64,000 nt of DNA, taken from contig MNCI01008651.1 of the NCBI GenBank assembly GCA_015680685.1, positions 576,047 to 640,046 on the forward strand. The letters run 5' to 3'. Below, one piece after another: positions 44,416-56,090 of the stretch (position 1 is its first letter; each line of letters begins with the position of its first letter). Under the pieces are notes generated by a model. It was not told the origin of the DNA, searched no databases, and saw only the letters and a program-made list of their open reading frames with translations. Both the position numbers and the translations under genes were made by a program. The stretch is from Gnetum montanum (taxonomy: Eukaryota > Streptophyta > Gnetopsida > Gnetales > Gnetaceae).

Positions 44416-46440
44416 CTGTCAACAAGCACTTAATTTAGAAAACATACTTCTTGTGTTTAAATCTACTCACATTAACATAATGATACGAAGTAATCTGGAA
44501 GAAGAATAGATGAAACAAAGGATATTCCTTCAGATCAAAATGCATCAGAATGGATGCAGAAATACAATTGTTAAGAAGAAATCATAAAGAGCTTAAGCCT
44601 CCTAAACGAATTGATTTCATATCAGGTCAAAATCTCAGCTAATTGATCAAAGTGGGTAACTCCAGTAGACTCATTGAACATGGAACAAATTGGGTAGGTT
44701 TAAAAGTTGTACAGATAACTACACAGAAGAAGAAATAGAATGTCAACCTTAGATACCTAGAGGCAAGGTTTAGATTAATTAGTTGTATTTATCAGTTGAG
44801 GCCTTCAGATTCTGCCAATGATTCCTTAAATTACACTTTGTAAATCAAGTCTTACAACTGATGCTTAAATCTAAAACTTTGTATTCTTAAATTTCTAGCA
44901 TCTTAAGCATTATGTATTATCATTTCAAACTTAATTAATTGGTAGTTCTTAGAAAACTTGCTGTTAGAATAACATACTTGTTTTCCATAGCAAATGATCA
45001 AAAAATACAGGAAAACATCTGTGTACAACTTCTCTTGTTAGCATTTTGATGGCAAAGAGTTCCTTACCCTGGGTAGCACATTTTGTCATTGAAACAATTG
45101 TGATGAAAACGTAAACAACCATTTTTTCAATAAGTAAAAAGAAAAATTTTATTAATTAAATATAAGATTTGAATTACAATTAAATACCAATCCATTCCTA
45201 ACCTCAGGGATAAAAGTAAAATTTGACAATTATATTAACTGGTTGTCTATGATTTCAGTTTCAGAGAAGTGCAGAGAAACAGTTCAATATCCTCCTCCAT
45301 CTTCCCAAACTCTTCTCAATATTAGATTTAACTTGAAATGTTTTATGTTTATAAACATGATTTTAATTACTTGTATGCTTATCTCTTTTGCCTGTTTTAC
45401 AGCATCAAACATTTATAATTTTTTTGGATGGCAAGGTATCTTAGCATTCTGGTTAATTAACATTCAAATAAGAGACCATCATTTAGAATTATGGTAATGC
45501 CTAGGTTCAAACCTAGGTGCAACTACTTAAAAAGAGGTTATGCTTTGCTCATCTACCAGTCTTCCTAGGACCCCACTTACATATTCAAATACTGATGGTA
45601 AAAATGTTCTTTCTTAACCTTCTCTATAAAAATGTGTAGGAAAATAACATTTCTTGTTAACTTGGTTAATCACATATACCAGGAGTTTAGTTTGGTCATG
45701 AGTCCGAAACTTTTTGCACTTATATGATATTATGTTTTTTGCTGAATTGATTGTTCAAATTCATGTCAAGTTTACCTGATTGTTTTAATTGTAATTTCAA
45801 AATTTTGTAATTATATTAATTATATAAAGTTATGTTAGCTGATCCACTTAAACAAAGCTTCTGCCCAAGTGTTGGGGAACATGGTGGGACAAAGCACTGG
45901 GGCAAAACCTGGACAACTGCCCTAGCATATTTAACAAGGAAAGGAACTTTGGAAGGCACATCAATGGTGCTCTTTTCTGTAGAATAAAGTCATACTAGGG
46001 TCAACTGATGCTCCACACTTCTTGGATCAAGTGCACAAGATGATACAGACTTGGAACATTTGCCTACGCACATTCTCCTTTTCTCTGAGTTTCTGAATTT
46101 TCAAACATTTCTCACCTCATGATTTAGAATTTTTACTGCAAGATATTGGTTTATTAGGGTGCCTGGTTGGATCTTTTGCCCTTGGAGACCTGCTACATGT
46201 CTCTAATTGGATTGCACTTCTTAACATAGATCTTGACTGGTAGGAGCTTCCTTTGCTTCATTGTATCTTACAGCCTTTGGGTTCTGTTCTCTTTCTGCAA
46301 CACAAAGGTTTCAAGTGCCGAAATTGGAAGGTATGCATGTATACTACAAAATTTAATTCAGCTTTAAATTCCCTCTAATGGTTTGGTCTCTAACAAGTTC
46401 AGATTGCTATTGGTTCCTTACTATTTGGAAGAAAGGTCTA
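44416..46440. other. Upstream myosin intron, mostly unrecognised
   Basis: No exon of the N-terminal motor was recognised on the minus strand here. A SINE copy lies at 45465-45585. The rest is AT-rich DNA without element signals. Confidence 0.5.
45465..45585 (+). mobile_element. tRNA-derived SINE, copy 4
   Basis: Contains CATCATTTAGAATTATGG, a consensus B-box GGTTCAAACC, and the family block AAAAGAGGTTATGCTTTGCT followed by CATC. It is the best-preserved B-box of the four copies. Confidence 0.65.
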
Positions 46441-49400
46441 GAAACTTGAGAAACCTCAAGTTGAGCTCTTGTCTTGAAATATCAAGGGGACTATTGCCTT
46501 TTTACAAGATACCTTTGGGCAAGTTGAACAACAAGAAAAAGTAAAGGATTATACACTTGCAATTTGGGATCCAGTTCTCACACCACATAAAAATTCTGGA
46601 ATCAACTCTAGCTATAGCACATATTCAATCATTAAAAACTAGTTTGAATAGACCAAGACAACCAAATTTGGGCAAAAGATGACACACCAGAATAATAAAT
46701 CACAGAGCTTGCAAATCACTCTTAGCTGTCTGGCTTTGCTATATAAACAGCATAGAGGAGCTTCATCTTCCAACGGACAATGAGGATTTTATGATACAAT
46801 GTCCTCATCAAATGACCATCGAGAATTGGTGATTCAAAGAAAAGATTGAAATTCTTTGTTTACAGGAAACAAAAGAAGATGAAACGCAAATTATTGGCTT
46901 GATTCACAAATGGTTTCCAAATTGTGGATTTTATTTTTTTCAAACTATGGGTCAATCCAAGGGCTTATGGATTGTTTGGAGAAAAGAGCTTCAGGTAACC
47001 TTCCTTGGTCTATTTTCACATTGCTGCAGTAAGAAATATAGAAAAGCAGCCTTCAGTATTGGTGATTGTCTATGGTCCACCAAGTTCATCATTCAATATT
47101 TTGCAAGGAAACTGTTATTAAACTTTCAAGTATTTCTAATGGTAGGGCCTTAGCAGGGGAACGACCCAAGTATTAAACTTTGTAAATTGCTGGTGATTTT
47201 AATTTAGTTCTTCATCCTATTTAGAAACACAGTGAAACAAGGCATCGATATACACATGCACCATTTATAGATGCAATAAGAGCTCTAGCCCTCATTGACA
47301 TTCCGACTCCTGGATGTTTGCATACCTGGTCCAGCCTTCAAACTGGATAGGATAGAATTCTGTTGTTGGTGTTAGTTCTGAACCTTTGTTTCATTGGGAG
47401 AACTGATGGAGCTCTTAGCCAGATGTGGGACATTTAGTTCCTCATTTTTGGAGTCGTAGACATCAAGGTTCAGTACAATTTTCCATTCTTAAAAAGCTTT
47501 AAAAATTATGTAGTGCTTTGAGTCATTGATGAAAACAGCATCCGCTTAATTGGGCCATCAAGAAAAATGATTTCTTAAGTTCTATAAATGATATTCAAAA
47601 AGATATCCAGATGCACAGGTAGACTTTGGAAAGAAAAAGATGAGAATGGGAGAATTACATAATTATTACAGACAAAGATCAAAGTGTAAATGGATTTTTA
47701 CAGGAGATTAGGAATCTAGATTTTTTCATACCTATGCATCTATCAAACATTCAAAAAACTGAATTCTCTAACTAACAAAAGAAGATGGTCCCATCACTAG
47801 CAACACTATCCAAATCTCACAAATTGCACTTTTCTTCTATTCACAATTGCTGGGAACAGGTATAGCTTCTGATAAAGTGCTCTTACGTATAAATAAGCAT
47901 CTCTCCTTCTGATGTTACAAATTGCTACATTCACCGTCCACCGTATCTAAGATTCATGATGTAGTGTTCAGTATGACAAAAAATAAGGCACCAACTATTG
48001 ATGATTATCCAATTGATTTTTAAAAAAACATTTGACATGATGAGCAAGGATATTAATGACAGGATATTTGAATTTTGGCAAACTGATAAAATTCTGTCAG
48101 AATTGAACATTGGTTGTATTGCTCTACATTGTACAAGATCGTCTCAAAATTTCTTAGAGTGCAAATGAAAAATATTTTGTCGTCAATTGTTGCCCCTCAA
48201 CAAGCAAGTCCTATTTTCGAAAGATATATCTTGGACCAGGTAATTCTGACGCAAGAAATTTTGCACTCTGCAAGCTTGCAAAGAAGCCATAGTCTAGCCT
48301 TGAAGTTACATATAAGTAAAGCACACAATAGAATTAACTGGGACTATATGGATGCATTTATTTTAGGCTTTTCCTTTCTATTCCACTGGATCAGAAAGTT
48401 GGGTCAATGTTAAAAAGGATATCATTTCTTCTAATCGATTAATGATACTAGACATGGTGGTTACTATTGCTAACAATAGCTTGCACTAGGGAGATCAAAT
48501 TTCATCAAATCCTTTTGTGTTAGCAAAGGAAGGTTTTGCAGCTTTCTTGAGACATGGACAGGCTTTGGGACATATCAAATCAATTGCTCCTACTCTGGGC
48601 TGTCCAAATTACACCCATTCACTGTTTGGAGATGCTACCTTCTCATTTTTAGAAGGATCAATAGAAAATCTTGACAATGTTGTTCAATGCCTCCATCATT
48701 TTTCTCTGCTGCTTATGGATTATACATAAATTTCACTAAGAATAAAGGTTTTAACTTTGGTACTCCTTTTAATATTTTTAATGAAATTTGTGATCATGTG
48801 ACTGCTAAATAAGATTATCTCCCTACCAAATATATTGGCATTGTTATTTTTTGGGCAGAACAATATTTTCAATTTAGAATGATCTGACGGATAAAATTGC
48901 AAAAAGATAAAATAGTTGGAAAAAAACATTGCTATCCCAGGCAGGCAGGCTTCAATCTATCAAATCAGTGTTCTTCTCATTACCTTTGTATATGTTATCA
49001 GTTTATAAAGCACCTATGGCCATTCTTGATAAGTTGGAGTGTATTGAAAGAATGTTTTTCTGGTCAAACAATCATTCCTATTCATTCCATTATACTGAGA
49101 GGCTTTGTACATCTACAGAGGTTGGAGGTTGGGATATTAAGCATCTCTCAAATATTAACTTAGCTATTCATGGAAAATTAATTTGGCAATCATACAGTTT
49201 AAATAAATCTTAGGGCATGGTTACAAGGACTAAGTGCCTTTATGGAGGATTTTGTTCAGATTGCACATTCAAGGTAGGGTAGATATTATTAAATGAGATG
49301 ACTCTAACTGTTATCATTTACACGATGTATATGAAACACTTACTAATGATGTTAGAGATCATGTAAAGGGTTGGTGATGGCATTGGAAACTGTTACCTTG

Positions 49401-49625
49401 AGATAAGGTTTTCTTTTCTCAAAATTGACATGATTGTCCCCCAGTTAATGAGCTACTAGAAAACAAAGGCATAATTGATGACAACAGGTGCTCACAATAT
49501 GGCATCCATGCAGAGATATTGGACAATTGCTGTTTTCAATGCTCTAAAGTACAACAATTTTGGCAAGAACTCCGTACTCTTCTTGGTATTTTTGTGAGTT
49601 TGAACTCAACTATGGAAGATGTTCT
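46440..49625 (+). mobile_element. Second L1-type LINE, heavily decayed
   Basis: In order: an endonuclease start (LS*NIKG near 46470, the usual LSWNIRG), ILCLQETKEDE (near 46850), reverse-transcriptase pieces (LALKLHISKAHNRINWDYM near 48300, where the family has LALKLDISKAYDRVNWDFL), a mutated polymerase box (HSLFGDATFSF near 48630, expected FADD), QAGRLQSIKSVFFSLPLYML (near 48940), GGWDIKHLSNINLAIHGKL, and zf-RVT traces to about 49600. Frames break many times. It ends abruptly at the gag of the next element with no A tail. Confidence 0.75.
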
Positions 49626-49634
49626 CAATTTTTA

Positions 49635-50570
49635 AATCTTGGCTATTCAGGATGAATGATTTGTTTGAACTGTTACATACAAATCCCAGAGAAAGAATTC
49701 TTCTCACAACTCATGTTTTGACAAATGATGCTGCCAATTGGTGGAAAACTGAAAAAGTAAAAATTCATAATGGAGGTGTTGAATGAAATGAATTTGTACA
49801 ATTCTGCTGCCAATTGGTGGAAAACTGAAAAAGTAAAAATTCATAATGGAGGTGTTGAATGAAATGAATTTGTACAATTCTTCAAAACAGGATACATTTC
49901 CAAAGCACACGTGGAACAAAAAAGATGGGTATACTTGTACCTACAGCAGGGGTCCAAGAATGTGGCTGAATATGAACGTGAGTTTGTTAATTTAATGATT
50001 TTCACACCAGAAATTCCAGAATACATGAGAATTAGAAACTTTATCAATGGCTTGCATCCTTCAGCCCAAGAAAAAGTTAATTTGGTCGAGTTGGATAACT
50101 TATCAGCAGTTATTGCTAAAGCTAAACTTGTGGAAGCTAAACTTGTGGAAGCTGAATTCATTAGGAAGAAGGGATTGCTATCAACAAACCAGAAAGGAAC
50201 TAAGGCCATGGGAAAATCAAAAAGAAAGGACAAATTTAACAGCAAAAAATTTTGAGAAATCCACCACAGTATCTCAAAAATCCAGGCAGCAATTTAAAGT
50301 ACCAAGAAGTCAAGGATCAGATGGAAAACAATTTAATGAAAGAAATCAAATGGGAATGATACAAAGTGAAGGATCAACCCTTAGAGGGCCAAGGAAGGGT
50401 TGTTGGAAATGTGGAGGAGCCCATTTTCAGGCTCAATGCCCACAAACAAAGGCTCTTGAAGAAAAAGGACAGACATCTCTAGCCACCAGCCAGCAAGCTT
50501 TTCACCAATTATACGCTGCAACAAATGTTCCAGCAAGAGTGCAATATCAAGCATCAATCTAAGAAACAAT
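49635..50570 (+). pseudogene. Gypsy gag pseudogene with CCHC knuckle
   Basis: SWLFRMNDLFELL and DAANWWKTEKV match the retrotransposon gag core, followed after a break by LQQGSKNVAEYEREFVNLM. The nucleocapsid knuckle CWKCGGAHFQAQC (near 50402) has all four ligands. A TGA stands where WNEF is expected, and a perfect 76-bp tandem duplication (49730-49881) shifts the frame. Confidence 0.85.
49730..49881. repeat. Perfect 76-bp tandem duplication inside gag
   Basis: GCTGCCAATTGGTGGAAAAC... repeats without a single change at 49730-49805 and 49806-49881. The length is not a multiple of three. Confidence 0.95.
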
Positions 50571-53500
50571 AGGTATCATTCATTCTCAGTCTGTTACCAT
50601 TCTTTTTGACAGTGGATCAACAAATTCATTTATATCAGATTCTTTGGTTAAAAGATTAGGGAGTAAAATTCATCTCTAATCGTATTTGGGAAAAGTGGAC
50701 TGAGCTTCAAGTGACAATAAAGCCTTAGAATGTTTTGTGCCTAGTTGTCAGCTAAAAATAATGAATCACCCTTATGTTATGGACTTCCTTGTTATGAATT
50801 TGGGATCATACGATGTGGTTTTGGGTATGGACTGGTTGGTGAAAAACAAGGCAGAAATTGATTGTGGACAAAACTGCATAGAAATTAACAACGAAGAAAT
50901 AAACCAGAATATTTTCTGTCAGCCTTGGGATTGCTCAAGAAACATTATTTCTACAAAACAAAGAGTGCAAGAGATGCAGATAGCAAAAGCAACAATTTTG
51001 GTTAGATTGTATGCAGCTAACAGTGATAATGATTGCCAAAAAGAGAAAACACCATTGAACTATCTAGTTGTAGATGAATTCAAAGATGTGTTTACTAATA
51101 AGTTACCAGGTATGCCACCAAAAAGAAAGGTAGAGTTTGGGATTGAAATTCTTCCCAGGAGTGCTCCAGCTTCAAAGGCACCATATAGAATGTCACCAGC
51201 TGCAATGCATGAGTTAAAAACCCAACTTGAAGAATTATTGAAGAAGGGATTCATTAGGCCTAGTATGTCAGCATGAGGAGCATCGGTTCTATTCATCAAA
51301 AAGAAAGATGGAACCTTATGCCTATGCCTTGATTATCGACAGCTAAACAAGGTACTATTAAGAATAAATATCCTCTTCCAAGGATTGATGACCTTTTTGA
51401 TCAGCTCAAACAAGCAAAGGTATTTTCAAAATTTGATTTAAAGTCAGGATATTACCAACTAAGAATCAAAGAAGAAGACACTTCAAAAGCAACCTTCCAA
51501 ACAAGGTATGTACATTATGAATTCACTGTTATGCTTTTTGGTCTAACTAATGCTCCAGCGGCCTTTATGAGCATGATGAATCAGATTTTCAGCCATTTAT
51601 TTGTATTAGTGTTCATAGATGATATGTTAATATATTCTAAGACAATTGAGGAACATGAGCAGCACCTAAGAACGATCCTACAAACCCTTAGGATACATAA
51701 GTTGTATGCAAGTAAGAGCAAGTGTGCATTTTGGCAATCTAAAATAAGGTTTCTTGGTCATGTCTTATTACACAAAGGGTTAGCAATTGATCCAAATAAA
51801 ATTGATGCAATAATTAGTTGGCCTCAGCCTGAGAATGTTACAGAGGTCAGAAGTTTCTTAGGGTTAGCAAGCTACTACTCCAAGTTTGTAAAAGATTTTT
51901 CAAAAATTTCAGCCCCTTTGACATCATTGCTAAGTAAGAGCAATTACTTCCAATGTTCAGAGAAATGTACTTTGGCTTTCCAAAAGCTGAAATAACTGTT
52001 GACATAAGCTCCTATATTAATCATGCCTTCAGAAAATGTTCAGTTGGATGTATATATAGATGCCTCCGGTGGGGGATTAGGCTGTGTTTAAATGCAGCAA
52101 AATCAGGTAGTTGCTTACGGATGAAGACAATTAAAGCCTCATGAACACAATTACCTAGTGCATGATTTGGAACTTGCAGCAGTGGTCCATGCTTTGCAAA
52201 TATGGAGACATTATTTGTATGGAAAGAAATTTAGAGTATAGTCAAATCATCAAAGTTTGAAGTACATTTTCACCCAGCCTAATTTAAAAATGAGGCAAAG
52301 ATATTGGTTAGAATTCTTGTGTGATTATGATTTCGGGCTCCTTTATCATGAGGGTAGAGGGAACAAGGTGTCAGGTGTTTTTAGCCAGAGGAGGTATGTT
52401 AAGGGAACCTTTTTACTTCGGAGTACAATTGCTGATTTGATTAGAAAGGGACTGAAAAATGATAAGTTCATTGCTGAGAAATTTGAAAAAAAAACCTAGG
52501 TCAACTAGAAAATGGATTTAAAATTACTGTTGATGGTTTGCTATTTTTCCAAGATCGTTTATATGTTCAAGCCAATGCAGAACTTAGAAATTTGGTAATG
52601 CAACAACACCATGAAATAGTTTACACAAGTCATCCAGGGGCAACAAAAATGCTACATGGAATCAAAAATAATAATTTTGGTCGCCTCGAATGAAAAAAGA
52701 TGTTGCCGAGTTTGTGACAAGGTGTTTAACGTGTCAGCAAATTATTGTTGGGTTACCTAAAGTTCCTGGAGGATATGATGCCATAATGGTGGTAGTTGAT
52801 AGGCTGACAAAGTCGGCACACTTCATCAAAGTGAAATCAGATTACAATGCTAGAAAGATTGCAAAAATTTATATTCAAGAAATAGTTATATTGCATGGCA
52901 TACCTAAGAAAATCACTTCAAATAGGGATCCAAAGTTTACATCTCATTTTTGGCAAGCTATTCAACAAGCTCTTGGCACAAAACTAAATTTCAGCACAGC
53001 CTATCATCCACAAACTGATGGTCAGGCTGAAAGAACAAATCAGGTGGTAGAAAATCTTTTACGAACCAGCGTATTGGATCATCATAAAACTTGGGATAAG
53101 GTACTGCCCTTGGTAGAATTTGCCTACAATAACAGTTACCAAAGCAGCATTGAAATGGCACCTTATGAAGCCTTGTATGGTAGAAAATGTAGAGTCCATA
53201 GCTCTTGGGATCAGGCTGAGGAAAAAAATGATTTTTGGGCCTGAGATGATTTTGGATTTGCAGCTAAAGGTGAATCAAATTAAAGAGAGACTAAAGAAAG
53301 CACAAGATAGAATTTTCTGTTGAAGATAAAGCATTCCTAAAAGTCAAACCCTTTAAAAATGTCATTAAAGGTGATTAAAAGAACAAACTTAAACCTAGAT
53401 TTATTGCCCCTTTTGAAGTCTTAGAGAAAATTGGTCTTGTTGCTTATAGAATGGGATTACCTCCTAGTTTATCATCTTTACATAATGTTTTTCATGTTTC

Positions 53501-53600
53501 TATGTTGAAGGCATTGTTTGCTAGAGTTTGGAATGTTTTGAGAGTGGTTTATAGTGTTTCTTACAGTGCAATATTTTGCCTCTAATGATTTATTCAGATC
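50571..53600 (+). pseudogene. Gypsy pol pseudogene (protease, RT, RNase H, integrase)
   Basis: Protease: VTILFDSGSTNSFISDSLV (near 50597), active-site DSG intact. RT: LLKKGFIRPSMSA*GASVLF, with TGA where the family has Trp, then [20 protein letters not shown] (first catalytic Asp), [12 protein letters not shown] and FIDDMLIYS. RNase H: QLDVYIDASGGGLG and [20 protein letters not shown], with stops. Integrase: HHEIVYTSHPG and RCLTC (zinc finger), TSNRDPKFTSHF, STAYHPQTDGQAERTNQ. The segment between the zinc finger and GLPKVPGG, which should carry the first catalytic Asp, is deleted. A chromo-linker trace (FHVSMLK) lies near 53490. Confidence 0.87.
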
Positions 53601-53796
53601 TGTAGGGTTTTTAATAATTTCTCTAGAGCATTTGTAGTGTGTTTTCAGATCTGTGTTTTCAGATCTAATTGTTTTCAGATCTGATTATAACACCAAGTTT
53701 AGCTTTGATTGGAATGAAGATGGGGTATGTGGTTAGAGAGAGTTACCCTCACCTATTTAAACATTTCCAAAAGGAAATGTCTGAAGGGGAGGAGGA

Positions 53797-56090
53797 TGTC
53801 ACGAACCACTTCTCCTTAAGTTTTTATGTTAATGATTGTAATAGTCTTTGTGTGTATGTTTTGTTATCAGGTTGTGTGTGTGCTTTGCTTGGATTGTGAT
53901 GGAAATGGTTAATTGGAATAGCAATAAATTTGTTGACCTGATTTTTATATGTATTATGATTAAATGTTTAAATCCTTTATACATAAGAAATATGATATAA
54001 AATACATGCAGGGAATGTTCTAAAATAATAATAATAATAAATATATGGGAAAACAAAATATTTTCTGTTCTATTTCAACAAAGATGCTAAGAAACAAAAG
54101 AAAAACAAAGGACAATACTCTAAGGTGTGCCTCAAGAGCTAAAATAGGTATGTTGAAATGTAAATGATTTGAAAAAGGGATGCAAAAGGATGCTCATTAT
54201 TGAGGAACTTGACCTATGAATCAAGTTGGAGGAACCTGACCCATGAATCATGGATATTGTGTGCAAATACCGTAGTTTTATATTCTTTTTTTTTTATCTA
54301 AATGTGATGCATTGTTTCTTTTTAGTTTAAAATAGTAGAGTATAAGTACCCTCTCCATGGCTGTAGAAAGGTCACGTGATGACCTTTCAAGGCTCATAAG
54401 ATGATGGGAAAATTTAGATCGTTGATGACCTGAAAAAGAAGGTGTCTTATTTGATTATGTATCCTAAACTGCCCTTATCATGAATCAATTTTGAAAACTC
54501 TTTCCTTGCATCTTATGACAACTCTAAATGATACTAAGAGATATTATGCTAGAACGTTTTATAATTATCAAGAGGAATTGAAACTAAGATCTAGCAATAT
54601 CTGAATTTTAAAATATCAAAAATTGCTGATTTAGGAGTTGAACCTGCAACCTGTGAATATACATATTTTATTGATTTTTGATAGTGATCATGAAAAGAAT
54701 TGAACTCATGACCCATTTCCGTGAAAAAAAAAAGAACTTTAAAAAGAAAGAAAAGAAAACAAACAGTTCCCAAGAAAGAGTCAATTACAAGAAACCATTC
54801 ATTATCTTTTATTCCACCTACAAATAGGGAGAGGAGGAGGGGGAAAACAACACAAGGCAAAAGTAGATGAGCAAGGCAAAAAAAGAAGGGATACAGCAGT
54901 AGGGAGTGTGGCTATGAAGGGAGAAAAGATTGTGGCTGCTATAGGAGATAGCAGGGAAAAAGAAAACAAGTGTTGCATAGCAATCCAATATTTTGATAAT
55001 TCCTCTAGTAAGCAAATTATCTAAGCAAGGAGGTAAAATAATCCATCTCTGTAATGTTTGATAATGGCTAGCAAGAGATGATTTTCTAAACTTCTCTCTT
55101 CTTGCTTGCCCAACCACCTTCACAATGCTTGTATGAAATTATCAAGATTATTGTTGTAAGCTTGGATTGTTGAAATCTTTATTGCTTTTCTGGATCTCTA
55201 AACCTATCCTCTGCACTCTCACACCTAAATAAATTGGATGAGAGTTGTTTCTGTAACAATTCAAAAACACCCATAATGATTTGGGGCATTTTTGGCAAAA
55301 GATTGACAACAGGGGCCAAGGATCCTTGATATGAGGATTGGTGCCACCGACAAAAAGTGAGAGTATCCTTGGGCCCATGAATAATTGTAAATGCTTTAGA
55401 ATTGTTGAATTCTTGGGTTTGGTTGGAATTTGGTTGATGAACCCTCCCTCTTTGAATACATAAATCTTGGATCTGAATCTTCAACTATACTTTTTTTTCT
55501 ATGCCTTCTCAAGTCTAATTTTGATATCTTTCTATAAGTTAGATGGAGTGGGCGAAAGCCTAGGATGTTAATTTATGGTTGTCATCTATCTATTCTCTGC
55601 TCTTGAACATATGAATTGCTTGATTAAATGATTAATGGTAAAATGGTTACAAAAGTTATATTCAGATAGTCTTGTTTTGTGTGTTGCTGGAAATTATAAA
55701 ATATTATTATGTGATTGAACAAATCTGAGATTATTAATTTATCTGCTTTTGTGATCATTTCTTTGGTTTACAAATGTGTAAATGATCCTAATTAGATTTT
55801 TTCTTTTTAGGTTGAATAAAAAAAAGTTTGATTTTTTCAATCTGATGAATCTTGCACAGATATTTTACTATGACAATTTCTTCTAAAATTATCTCTTAAT
55901 TCTTAAAATTAATATTGATTGACATGTTTTAGAGCTAGATCTTGGCACCGTTGACTTCGTTTTAATTTTATATGTTAATGTTAGTTTGATTGTTGTAGAA
56001 AGAAAGCCACGTATGCATTTTCTTCTTTCAACTAGCTTTCTTTTGGGGGCTTCAGGTGTTAGCTCTTGCTCCCTATGAATGGGTATTACA
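53797..56090 (+). repeat. 3' LTR of the gypsy element, about 2.3 kb
   Basis: Starts TGTCACGAACC after the polypurine tract and ends GGGTATTACA. It has several open frames with no recognisable product. Related fragments at 28.5-31.8 kb and 21.2-22.2 kb show this LTR family has other members in the myosin introns. Confidence 0.7.

Larger units (their letters stand above)
49630..56090 (+). mobile_element. Ty3/gypsy retrotransposon, 5' end missing
   Basis: Gag, CCHC knuckle, protease, reverse transcriptase, RNase H and integrase occur in the gypsy order. A polypurine tract (GAAGGGGAGGAGGA) and a TG...CA LTR follow. No 5' LTR or primer site is present; gag begins directly after LINE sequence. Several frameshifts and stops make it defective. 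Confidence 0.88.
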
